A DNA stretch of 64,000 bases from the NCBI RefSeq assembly GCF_000143415.4, contig NW_003314262.1:2156288-2220287 (forward strand). Reading direction: 5' to 3'. This document shows, piece by piece, positions 47,384-56,793 of the stretch (its first letter is position 1; each line of letters begins with the position of its first letter). Below the pieces are notes generated by a model. It worked only from the letters and a program-made list of their open reading frames with translations, had not been told where the DNA came from and did no database searches. This stretch comes from Selaginella moellendorffii. Taxonomy: Eukaryota; Streptophyta; Lycopodiopsida; Selaginellales; Selaginellaceae. The position numbers and the translations under genes are program-made.

Positions 47384-47421
47384 GTAAGGTCACATGAGGC
47401 CTCACGCCATTTTGATTATAG
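47384..47421 (+). other. 38-nt palindrome-bearing intron, gene A copy 2
   Basis: GTAAGG ... ATTATAG with the palindrome 11 nt from the junction. Counterpart of 1438-1475. Confidence 0.7.
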
Positions 47422-47511
47422 ATCGTTGTGAATATTCAGACACGAGGACTGAAAAACGCACTGGTGGCGCATCGAAGAAGGACAAACAGACAAGCAATAG
47501 GAAAAAAGGAG

Positions 47512-47560
47512 GTACAAATTATATTTGCAATGGCGTGTGGTCTCATGCCATTCCTTGCAG
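47512..47560 (+). other. 49-nt palindrome-bearing intron, gene A copy 2
   Basis: GTACAA ... CTTGCAG. Counterpart of 1299-1347. Confidence 0.7.
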
Positions 47561-47704
47561 GAGACACTTCTTCAAAGGCAAAACAGGCAAGCACCAGCCA
47601 AGCTCAAACTGACAGTGGTCATAAAAAGCGAAAGCACGTTGGACAGTCGTCGAGATCAGAGGCGTTTGATTCGAAAAGGAAGAAGGGCAACGAAAAGATG
47701 ATAG

Positions 47705-47751
47705 GTAATGCCTCGCGGTTATGGCGTGTGTGCTCATGCCATTCATTGCAA
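47705..47751 (+). other. 47-nt palindrome-bearing intron with destroyed acceptor
   Basis: Same as 1108-1154, but the last two bases are AA instead of AG (one G-to-A change), which should block normal splicing. Confidence 0.65.
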
Positions 47752-48949
47752 ATCAAGGGCTGAGTGAAAGCAGGCAGTCACCACCTCCTGACTCAGATTC
47801 CTATGGCGGACTCCCCTTCTCCAATCTCAATGGAGAGGTACAATGGATGAGGGATGCTTTTCAAGTCAGGGCCACGTTTTTCTCATCTTGTCGTCTTCGA
47901 AGGGTGCAAGAACATGCAGAAACCATGTTAAGACAGTCGGGTGAGGATACGGTCCTAGGTCACGCACTAAAATAGGCTATGGATGTCTTGTATTTTGAGA
48001 TGGAGACTCGGCCAGATGATTTTCCCAAGATGGTCCTGGAAGAACAAGCCATCCAGCCTGAGCAGCCTATGGAAGAAATGCAGGAGGGGGATGAGGAGCC
48101 AGAGAAAGATAATGAGCAGGAAGAGCAGAAGGACGAAGAGGAGGACAAAGAAGAGGAGGACGAAGAAGAGGAGGACGAAGAGGACTTGGATGGTCCTCAC
48201 AATGGTGACGATCACAATAACGACGACGACGATGATGACGACGATGGCTAGCCTGAGGTGGCCAAAGAGCAGCGGAGGAAGGTCATACAAGACAAACCAT
48301 CAGGTAAATAATAGTACATCCATTCCTAACCTTTTACCATTTCTAACATTGTCCATGTAGGTCGTAGAGCAAATGGTAAGTAGAGATTATTCAGTTGAAT
48401 TAAGATACAAACTCTAGCCTTTAGTGTTGAGGAAGGATAGTGCCAAGCAAGGGTCGAAACGTATGTCCAATCCTTCAGAATCAGCAGTGCGCCCAAGTGA
48501 TATCGGTCCTAGTTCCTCAATAGCAGTTGATGGTAAATACAGTATAGTCGATTCAATGTGCTAATGAGTTTGTTTTTAGTAAGGATACCATCTCAATCGA
48601 AGGGAGATATTTGGACATGCATATGGATTTGCCAGTGGACTCTACTTGCCTGCAAGAGTCATCAGAGTTGGTGGAGGCTACTATCCATATCAACGCCAAG
48701 CAAGCTGACCACACTCCACTTGATACTGCCCATACCACTGAGTCAATCTTGTCCACGTATCCAACTGACGGTGACCAGGCGCCATTGGACCCGCATAAGG
48801 CCGCCCCAGCCACCGAGCCGGTCGTATCCTCATTTCCAACGGACTCAACGTGTGCCCAATCGTCTGACTATGCGCCGTTGGAACCTCCCTACACCGCCCC
48901 TGCTGCCTGTTCGGTCATGTCCACTTTGCCAACGGAGGCACCAGCTGAA

Positions 48950-49046
48950 ATGGCGTGTGATCACACGCCATCGGAACCACCCCATGCCACTGTTGAGCTA
49001 GTTGTACCAGAGTCTACAGCTGAAATGGCATGTGCCCACACGCCAT
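48950..49046. repeat. Two palindromes within coding sequence of gene A
   Basis: 48950-48971 and 49025-49046, 75 bp apart. Both are preceded by GCTGAA and followed by CGGA, and are translated as EMACDHTPS and EMACAHTPS. No splice sites surround them. Confidence 0.75.
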
Positions 49047-50067
49047 CGGATGCGATTGACCCCACATTGCAGAGGAGAGTATTTCCGCCCTTCACGTTTC
49101 CTCGACCAAAACCCTCTCAACGACCATCGGGAGCACCATTCGCTAATATTGTAGATGGTAAAATTGACTTGTACCATTTTTTATGCTGACGCATTTCATT
49201 TCAGAGTCACGGCGAAGGTACTGTATCATTTTTGATCTGAACGGTGTCCTTTTCTCCCATGAGCGTGGCTCGTCCTCGAATGTCATTGCACCCTCCAAAG
49301 CCTGCGGTCGCAAGTTGGTCAAAAGAGACAGATTCACATTAATCACATGGGAGAAACTGCGGGATCTAATAATGACCATGCGACACTTAAAACAAAGGGC
49401 CGGGTTCAATTTGCAATTGGGAGTTTGGACATCCATGATGCGCCACAATGCATTAACGTTGCTACAGATGATGCACGATCAGATGCGAGTAATATTACCA
49501 TTTGACTTTCTCCTAATGTAGGAGGATTGCTTGACTATGGTCCATGTGAGGGGTAGCAAGCCCATCTTCGTCAAGCCAGAGGCTGTAGTGATGAACCGGA
49601 CTGCTAGGTCAAGTGAAATCCTCATCATCGATGACTCGCCGATTAAAACTGCAGCGAACACGCACACATATGCAGTGCACCCCATCTCTTGCAGTATGGA
49701 AACTAGGGAGAAGAAACCGTATATTCTGGGGGACCTTGCAAAACGGCTTGGAGCGATGGTGATAGAGAACCGGCCAGTCCAGGAGGTGGCTGCAGAAATC
49801 AACCAAATGGCAGATGGAACGGTATATCAGAAGCCATTTGATCGGACAGGCACTAGTCATCATTTATGGCATGTATATTGTCTAGCCAAGCACTATCCGC
49901 ATCTCCATAATCTGCTCAACTGGATGGGTTCTTTGACCACTGAACATGAGCGTGGACGTATTAGAGAAGAGATGGCATTACTATTGGGTTTAAATCCTGA
50001 TAGTGTGGAGAGTGATGAAATTCCAAGATTATTGTATAGGCGTTGGAGGCAAAAAATAACAGTCTGA

Positions 50068-50485
50068 GATGGCATGTATTTATTTAAAAATGTAACTTAT
50101 TATGGCATGGGGTTCCATGCCATTGTATTAATATTAAAAGACAATTCTTTGAGAGGATTTGCATTATACTAGAAGTGTTACAGCATGTTATTGGAAGTCT
50201 ACGAAGTTGTTTTATTAATAAGGGGAAAGTAAAGATTGAATGGGGACTTGGGCTCCACCTAGACTCGGAGCAACTGAGCCAATATTAAAAGGATGGAAAG
50301 AAATTGGACGACGATGACAAGGAGAAGAGAGAGGTGAAGTAGTGGCAGGGGGAGGAGAAGTGATTGAGTAGACATTTCCTTGTTTAAAATAAAATGGCAT
50401 GTGCCTCAATGCAGTTGAATTTTGTTATATTTATATACTATATAAAGGTTTGGAAACCTTATTTTACAAGTGGGATAATGACAAT
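50068..50485. other. 3' end of gene A to transposon end, non-coding
   Basis: AT-rich. Palindrome at 50102-50123 and a decayed one at about 50394. This part of copy 1 lies outside the window. Confidence 0.6.
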
Positions 50486-50509
50486 TCCCACTTTAACGAA
50501 ATAGAGCTT
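50486..50509 (-). repeat. Right terminal inverted repeat of transposon copy 2
   Basis: Inverted 24-bp match to 33162-33185. ATCT follows at 50510-50513. Confidence 0.9.
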
Positions 50510-50513
50510 ATCT

Positions 50514-50706
50514 AGATGAAGAGCCTCAAAATGGCAATGCTAATCAACGGCCGAGGGAGGCTTTGCGAGAGATGGACGAAGAGTTCTGGGGATTCGTCCA
50601 TGGAGATCTTTCTGGAGCTTTGGCAAGGCGGCTGCTGTGGCTGACTGGTGATGGCGGTAACAATTTGAGGGAAGCTGTGATCGTGGACTCCCATGTTAAG
50701 GTTTGA
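50514..50706 (+). pseudogene. Host reading frame, downstream half
   Basis: 63 codons in phase with 33028-33161 across the transposon (…EDH, then L formed over the junction, then DEEPQNGNANQRPREALREM ... VIVDSHVKV, TGA at 50704-50706). It may instead splice at AAG|GTTTGA. Ordinary soluble composition; family not recognised. Interrupted by a 17-kb insertion, so no longer functional as one exon. Confidence 0.5.
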
Positions 50707-51420
50707 TTGGAAACTTTCATTTCTTTCTTCTTCTTTTATTGAGACTTGGTTTTGCTACGCAATTAAAATTATGGCAACTAAAATTACTCAAGTCTCCCAA
50801 TTAAAAGTAAATACCTCATGCATGAAATTTGTCTAGTCCTTTGTCTCACAGCTCATAAAATTCACACCATTGAATATTGTGGATTAGAAAATTGTGAAAT
50901 GTACAAATTCTAAACCTAAAATCAGTCTCTAATTCTGAACAAATTGATGTTCCTCAATCACAGTAAAATTGGACAGTGCTAACCACAGTAAAATCACTAA
51001 AGGCTACTTTCAATATAGATTTAAGTTGATGAGGATATAATTTGGGAGTTTGAAGTTTAATGTGATAATCTACGATGCAAGATGGTTCACTATGACTACA
51101 TTATTGCCGTGCAAAGAGGTTCAAAAGCATCTTTCCAGCATCTAGACCGAAATCATGTTTACATTTTTCGGAGGAATATGATGCAAGCCCAGAGGGGTCT
51201 GATTTGCAACGTGGAGGCCCTCTTGGCCAAAGGATTGGATAATGTGGCGAGACAGCGTGGCTGAGCCAAAAGAAATTCCAAGTATGAAAACATGTTCTTT
51301 GGGAGCTCTTGGAGAGCTTGCTGCGAAAGGGCACTTTTCCCTCCCCAAGGGCATCGATCTTGCTCAATGGTGCTTGAGCAAAGCCTTGGCTGCGTTCTTG
51401 GATAAAATGGAAGTGTGAGG
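50707..51420. other. Host intergenic or intronic sequence
   Basis: Short frame 51082-51264 (60 codons) of unknown meaning. Nothing else recognised. Confidence 0.4.
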
Positions 51421-51489
51421 ATGATTCAAGGGATCATCCATGGTTTCAGCACCGTGGAAGCTTTGGCTGGCAGCTGGGGAGTGATAGAG
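51421..51489 (+). pseudogene. Short host frame split by element F (part 1)
   Basis: 23 codons from ATG (MIQGIIHGFSTVEALAGSWG...). After removal of F and one TAGAG they continue for 35 codons at 54293-54400 (QALAMGRGDKEKISIP...), ending TAG. Suggestive of a host exon; not recognised. Confidence 0.35.
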
Positions 51490-51722
51490 TGTTATGATCC
51501 GGCGCAAAAAGACAAAGATCTCGTTGCCCTAGACTATGCTACGCCACCTCTTGAGGTTCCTCACCACCCAACCACCCCCGAGCTACCTCAAAAGCTCCAC
51601 TGCGCCGCCGCTCCACTGTGAGCCCTAGGGTAGGTTTTGTCCCTTACCCTAACATGCCTTAATATACCCTTGAGCCTCCCTTTGACCGACGTTGACCACG
51701 TAGTCAAAGCTGGCGCCTAACA
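51490..51722 (-). repeat. LTR of F (3' LTR)
   Basis: TGTTATGATCC to GCGCCTAACA. Confidence 0.95.
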
Positions 51723-52461
51723 ATTCTTCCCCCCCAACAAAGTCCTTGTCCCAAGGACAAGTTGTACTGGTGATCACCCTTTCTGGGGAATCCTGCTCAA
51801 GCTCCTCCATATTCTTGCTAAAAACAAGAATATCATCCAAGAAAATCTCCACAAACTCATGAAGATAATGCCCAAATACCTCCGTCATCAACCAAGTAAA
51901 TGTGGCCGGTGCATTCGTCAAACCAAACGGCATAACGATAAACTCAAAATGTCCAAAGCTTGTGTTGAATGCCGTCTTGGAGATAGATGCATCATCCATT
52001 GCAATCTGATGATATCCACTCCTCAGATCAATCTTGGTAAACACTCGTGCTTCACCAAGCTTGTCTAGGATATCATCCACACGTGGCATCGGCATCTTGT
52101 CCTTCACTGTCTTCTTGTTTAAAGCACGGTAGTCAATACACATCCGCATTGAACCGTCCTTCTTCTTCACAAGCAAGATCGGAGCACCAAACGGAGACTT
52201 ACTTGGCTGAATAAATCCAAACTCAAGTAACTCCTTGACTTGTCGTTGAACTTCTTGCTCCTCCGCATAACTTAACCGAAATGGACGCCAGTAAATTGGC
52301 CGCGTCCCCGGCTCCAATGTAATCCCATGCTCCACACCTCGTAATGGAGGCAATCCATGAGGAAGTTCAGATGGAAAAACATCAGAAAACTCGTCGAGTA
52401 CATCCCGTACTGCTGCTTCTCCCCCACACAAACAGCAAGTAACTCGAAAGTGCTTTTCCAT
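51649..52461 (-). pseudogene. Truncated reverse transcriptase of F
   Basis: Starts before RT ([20 protein letters not shown]), then VLLVKK-type [34 protein letters not shown] and the catalytic FLDD box with DDILVFS. After NMEELEQ the frame runs into the deletion junction and 3' sequence. Cannot make a full polymerase. Confidence 0.85.
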
Positions 52462-54040
52462 TACGACAAGCCCTCTTCAAAGATGTAGCAAAGAGCATAA
52501 CAACTGGTGGTTGAACGCCCTCGCCAAACCACACATCTTTAACGCCACCATACTCCAGCGAGATACGCTTAATGCTCCACTTTATCTCTGGATCCACCTT
52601 CACCAACCATGGCATCCCAAGAATGAGATCCACACGATGGATATCCGCGAGATAAAAAGTCTCCACAAGTGTGGTTTTGCCAACCAACACTTCCAGCCCC
52701 TCGACACAAGCATCGAAATGCTGAGCAGAGGTAGCTGCACCTTCCACTGTGTATGGAAGAACTCCACGTGTGTTCAGGCAATGCTCCGCAACAAACTTTG
52801 CCGAAACAAAGTTGTCATCGCTCCCACTATCCAGTAAAATCCGCACTGGATCGCCACGGAACACGCCCTCTAGCATTAAAGCTGATTCATGCGTATCCTC
52901 GAGCTCCATCTTGTTCCATACACAGTTGAGTTGACGAGCAACGATCGAAAGTCTCTTCCTCTGACCGGAATGGTCGTTCTCGTCATCCTCACGCTGTAAA
53001 GCTTGCAACTTTTTAGTATCTGACTTACCGTGAGAAGATGATTGGCCATTCTTCTTGTCCTGCTGCTTGTTCTTCAACTGCGGACAATCAGCCTTGTAGT
53101 GTCCAAGTTCGCCGCAATGATGACAACCCTGTCTATAATTCTTCACAAAGAACTTCTGCTTCTTGGACCCCTTTGCATCTGAAGTAGTCACCACCGACTT
53201 CAACTTGTGATGCTTGTTCCCATCTTTGTGTCCACGGCAATCATCACGACGATTCTCGACAGAAGGACTCCGCGAACGCTTGCGAGACTTGTGCTTGTCA
53301 TTGTCAAGTCGACGAGCCGCATCAAAGAGCTCCTCCAAACTCTTTGTAGGTTGAGAATGACGCAAGTGTTGCCACATGCTCTCACTATGTAGGCCATCAA
53401 TGAAGTAGGACTTGTTCTGATCTGGATCCTTCGTTGGAACACGACTAATCAAGCGAGTAAGCTTCTCAATATAATCCCCGAGCGTCATTTTCCCTTGCTG
53501 GAAATGGCGAAGTTCTGTACGAGCATTCTCCACATCGTAATGAGGGGCAAAACGTAAAGGGAAAGCAGCCTCAAACTCATCCATGGTAGACATTGGTGGT
53601 TTCTTATCCGCAACACGGGACTCCTCAAGCCAATTCCACCATCGAAGACCCGCATCACACAAAACCATCGGAATAGCCACTAAAGCCTCTACATCTGGAG
53701 TTCCTCTAGCAGCCAAAAACTTCTTCACATTGGCTAGCCAAGCAAGACACTCGTCCACACCACCATCACCGGAAAAGGTTGGAATCTTGAGTCGATCTAC
53801 CAAAGAAGGCTTACTTGGAGCGCTACCTCGTCCAGCCTCGAGTGCCTCAACACGCCCACGCATGGTATCCATCATGTCATGCATCTCGTCTTGCATCTCT
53901 TGCTGATTTTTATTAAGGGCTCGCAGCTCATGAACCACATCTTGAATGGTCCAAATCTCCGCAGCTTCGTCGGCACCATCGTCGGCACCACCATCGACAA
54001 TAGGATTCCAGTGTTCAGCTTGGTCGGCCATCGCAACCAA
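52382..54040 (-). CDS. gag: Gag-protease of F
   Basis: 552-aa intact frame: N-terminal acidic region, Gag core (about 90-260, with [14 protein letters not shown]), arginine-rich linker [12 protein letters not shown] knuckle [14 protein letters not shown] at about 310, and retropepsin with [10 protein letters not shown] at about 410 and LILGMPWL. The catalytic Asp is kept, unlike in F2. The end overlaps the RT frame in a different phase. Confidence 0.85.
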   Translation of the reverse strand: MVAMADQAEHWNPIVDGGADDGADEAAEIWTIQDVVHELRALNKNQQEMQDEMHDMMDTMRGRVEALEAGRGSAPSKPSLVDRLKIPTFSGDGGVDECLAWLANVKKFLAARGTPDVEALVAIPMVLCDAGLRWWNWLEESRVADKKPPMSTMDEFEAAFPLRFAPHYDVENARTELRHFQQGKMTLGDYIEKLTRLISRVPTKDPDQNKSYFIDGLHSESMWQHLRHSQPTKSLEELFDAARRLDNDKHKSRKRSRSPSVENRRDDCRGHKDGNKHHKLKSVVTTSDAKGSKKQKFFVKNYRQGCHHCGELGHYKADCPQLKNKQQDKKNGQSSSHGKSDTKKLQALQREDDENDHSGQRKRLSIVARQLNCVWNKMELEDTHESALMLEGVFRGDPVRILLDSGSDDNFVSAKFVAEHCLNTRGVLPYTVEGAATSAQHFDACVEGLEVLVGKTTLVETFYLADIHRVDLILGMPWLVKVDPEIKWSIKRISLEYGGVKDVWFGEGVQPPVVMLFATSLKRACRNGKALSSYLLFVWGRSSSTGCTRRVF

Positions 54041-54054
54041 TCCTCTGATACCAA

Positions 54055-54287
54055 TGTTATGATCCGGCGCAAAAAGACAAAGATCTCGTTGCCCTAGACT
54101 ATGCTACGCCACCTCTTGAGGTTCCTCACCACCCAACCACCCCCGAGCAACCTCAAAAGCTCCACTGCGCCGCCGCTCCACTGTGAGCCCTAGGGTAGGT
54201 TTTGTCCCTTACCCTAACATGCCTTAATATACCCTTGAGCCTCCCTTTGACCGACGTTGACCACGTAGTCAAAGCTGGCGCCTAACA
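54055..54287 (-). repeat. LTR of F (5' LTR)
   Basis: 233 bp, preceded by CCAAT and the TGGTATCAGAGG primer site in reverse. Confidence 0.95.
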
Positions 54288-54292
54288 TAGAG

Positions 54293-54400
54293 CAAGCCCT
54301 GGCTATGGGGCGTGGCGACAAGGAAAAGATCTCCATCCCTCGGCACCACATCATCAATTTCTTTTCTCCACGCGGGCCTAAATCAGAGCGACCTTTTTAG
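54293..54400 (+). pseudogene. Short host frame split by element F (part 2)
   Basis: Continuation of 51421-51489. 35 codons, TAG at 54398-54400. Confidence 0.35.
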
Positions 54401-54488
54401 AAAGGTTGTTTCTCAACGAAAGGCTTGCTTCCATGCATCATTCACCATTTGAAGTGTTTATAAGGACACACTACATTTCCAAACTTCC

Positions 54489-55959
54489 ATGGAGCACATC
54501 ACAGCTTTTTTCGCCTTCTTGGCTTCTTTCTTCTTGGTCATCTTCTACTATGATCGATCTAAATAACGCAGCTCCCATGTCATGCCTCCAAGCCCCCGGG
54601 CCTTTCCAATCCTCGGCCACATTCCACTCCTGGCTAGCAATTCTCGTGGGCCGCATCTCATCCTCTTCGATCTCGCCAAGAAGCTCGGCCTGATCTTCTA
54701 CCTCCGCCTGGGCTACACCCCCACGCTCGTCATCTCGTCAGCCAAGATCGCCCAAGAGATCCTCAAGACCCACGACAGGACCTTCTCCTCGCGGCCATCG
54801 CTCACGTTTGCCGAGGCGATCCTCCCAGACGATCTCATCTTCGCGCGCTATGGCACGAGATGGAGGGAGCTCCGCAAGATCTGCACGCTCGAGCTCTTCA
54901 CCGCGCGCCGCGTGGGGAGCTTTGCGGCAGTGAGGCAAGCGGAGATGGAGAAGTTCCTGGCGATGCTCTCCCAGAATCTGGGAAGAACGGTGAACATGAC
55001 CCACGAGCTCAGCGTCCTCACCTTGGAGATCATGCAAACGCTCGTGTTTGGGACGAGCCGGACCTTCGGTGCCAACGATTTCCTCCGCTTGGTCCACCAG
55101 GCGAACGAGCTGGGCGGGAGGCTACACATCGGCGATTACGTCCCATGGCTTAAATGGATGGATATCTCGCTGCCCAAGCTGAGAACCTTAGCAACCAAAT
55201 TCCATGCCTTGCTTCAAGCACACATTGAAGAGCACCGATCCTCTATAGCCAAGCAAGGACATGGCGGCGAGAGCTTCCTGGACGTCTTGCTCTCGCTCGA
55301 CAACATGTCAGATCTTACCATCCGGTGCCTCATGCTGGTAAGACTGGGGGTTGACTTGAGTGTTGACTAACTCGTTGGCCGTCCTTGCTAGGATGCTGTG
55401 AGTGCAGGGCTGGACACGACTGCCACAGCGATAGAATGGGCTCTCATAGAGCTACTTCTTCATCCACAAATCTTGGCAAAAGCCCAGAAGGAATTGGACG
55501 ACGTGATCCCTGCTAGTAGTGCCATCGTGAGTGAGGCCGACATTCCCAATCTCAAGTACCTCGGCGCGATTGTCAAGAAGAGCCTGCGCCAGCACCCACC
55601 GGCACCACTCATGGTTCCACGCGAATCCACCGCCGAGTGTAAGGTAAGTAGTCTAAAAGGTTTGATCCTCGCTAGATCTCTGAATTTGTTATCAACATGT
55701 ATGAAAGCTTGAAGAAGCTGGCTACATGATCCCAGCCAAAACCCAAGTGTTGATCAACCTCTATGCCATCGGCCGGGATCCAAACATCTGGGAGAACCCT
55801 CTGGAATTCATCCTGGAGAGGATGAGTAATGAATTCAATGCGGCTGTGGAACCCATGACATTTTGCTTTGGCCGGCGATCCTGCCCGGGGATGAACTTGG
55901 GGTTGACTGCTGTTCATCTCGTCTCCCTACAGGTTCAACTGGACAACACCGGATGGTAA
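54489..55959 (+). pseudogene. Cytochrome P450 (CYP71-clan type), three exons, disabled
   Basis: Exon 1 54489-55337: membrane anchor MEHITAFFAFLASFFLVIFY, proline hinge PPSPRAFPILGH, and a C-helix (RYGTRWRELRKICTLELF). Exon 2 55392-55643: I-helix AGLDTTATA. Exon 3 from 55708: heme loop FCFGRRSCPG. Introns are 54 and 64 nt. P450s of this type are ER-anchored monooxygenases; the substrate cannot be told. Damage: TAA at codon 26 (54564-54566); K in place of E in the ExxR motif (KKSLR); FILERM where the duplicate has FIPERM; and an ~11-bp deletion near 55922 that shifts the frame, giving an early stop at 55957-55959. The isolated exon at 23735 lacks the deletion. Confidence 0.85.
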
Positions 55960-56793
55960 AGAGGTGGACGTGGGCAAAAGGGGGTCGGGTCACGCTCATG
56001 CGGGCTTGTCCACTTGCATTGGTTCCACTTCTTTGCAAGTAGTCAAACATATTGACTAGAATAAACAGAGTGTGTTTATTAAAGTACACTTTCTTGCTTT
56101 GTGAGAGGTTAGCTTGGAAGCTCCCAATTTGCCATGATACTGGTCCAATGCGCTTCAGTGCAATTCTATTCACAGTTTTTAGGCAATTATCTCAAAAGAT
56201 CTACCAGGGTAAAGATTTTGATTTCTTCCTCTCTCTAATCTGTTCTAGTCTTGCTTTGCGCAAGCTTTGTTTGGATATTGGGCTCATTTTTGGGTTTCAG
56301 TATGAATGTAGGAAGGGTGAGATGGAAAACTTCAATCTGGATTGAATGGGATTTTGGAGTTAAAGAGAAAATGTCCCTATAAGTTTATTTGTGGGAGCTT
56401 GTTCTTTGGCTAAGTGACTTCAAACAATCAACACCCTTTCATCTTTAAGATGTCTACCTTTAGTTCTGCTTCTAGTGTAGACATTGTACAACGAATGGAT
56501 ATGGATGGGATACTTAACTAATTCCTAAATCTATTTTAACCACATGGAACGAGTTTCAGGATGGTCAACTATAGGAGCCCATGTGTATGATCACAAGTAA
56601 GTGGCTTTTCATTTTTTAAGGATCCCATACCGGTTTACATTATACCCATTCCTTCTATAAGTTGCAGTGCAACTTGACTATAGCTATAGCTGAATTCAAG
56701 GTTCAGGATTTCCAAGCTCAAATTGTCTTTTGGACATGTATGCCTAAGGTTGTTGAATAATAAACCGGGAAAAAACCTAACTTCTGTGGTTTC
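55960..56793. other. P450 3' flank and intergenic
   Basis: The former coding end and 3' untranslated sequence (to about 56230) match 23995-24270. After that, AT-rich sequence with no gene I can support. Confidence 0.5.

Larger units (their letters stand above)
37267..50067 (+). pseudogene. Transposon gene A, copy 2: ParB-like plus HAD phosphatase protein, broken
   Basis: Exon chain read by eye: 37267-38463, 38518-39841, 47297-47383, 47422-47511, 47561-47704, 47752-about 48304, a 15-nt exon near 48361, then about 48423-48533, 48583-49157, 49205-49488 and 49522-50067. Domains: lysine-rich N-terminal part, ParB/sulfiredoxin-like fold with SGQH, acidic linker (48100-48250), Pro/Thr-rich linker, and a C-terminal FCP1/NIF-type HAD domain. 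Its catalytic motif is DLNGVL (Asp at 49234), followed by GVWTSM, KPIFVKP and IIDDSP (49630). Lesions: TAG at 39370-39372, TAG at 39820-39822 and TAG at 48249-48251, acceptor AA at 47750-47751, a 7-bp deletion near 48585, and the nested chromovirus. TAG at 47973-47975 is present in both copies and may be intronic. Confidence 0.6.
33162..50509. mobile_element. Large DNA transposon, copy 2 (complete ends, internally deleted)
   Basis: 24-bp terminal inverted repeats at 33162-33185 and 50486-50509 are flanked by ATCT (33158-33161 and 50510-50513). Removing the element and one ATCT rejoins a host reading frame (33028-33161 with 50514-50706), which supports the exact borders. Gene B (37253-34300) and gene A (37267-50067) are back to back here. 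The ~3.1-kb central region of copy 1 (about 4203-13144 without element B) is gone, leaving a junction at 37253-37258 with AGAT microhomology. Chromovirus G (39891-47290) is nested in gene A. Net size without G is about 9.9 kb. Confidence 0.85.
51490..54287 (-). mobile_element. Ty3/gypsy element F, young deletion derivative
   Basis: 233-bp LTRs (51490-51722 and 54055-54287) with about one difference. TSD is TAGAG (51485-51489 and 54288-54292). Primer site TGGTATCAGAGG on the minus strand; polypurine tract GTTGGGGGGGAAGAA beside the 3' LTR. It codes gag-protease and the first half of RT. Compared with F2 about 1.9 kb (rest of RT, RNase H, integrase) is deleted between two GCTCCT sequences (51801-51806 here). 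The near-identical LTRs mean a recent insertion, so it was mobilised by proteins of another copy. Confidence 0.95.

Noticed and set aside
47941-47975. A 35-nt intron removing the TAG shared by both copies of gene A
   Set aside because: Its removal puts the following exon out of frame. Only a 24- or 48-nt intron with a weak GTCCTA donor would work, so the case is left open.
49519-49521. TAG in the HAD phosphatase frame as a damaging stop
   Set aside because: A 33-nt GT...AG segment with a pyrimidine-rich end (49489-49521) removes it in frame, so an intron is the better reading.
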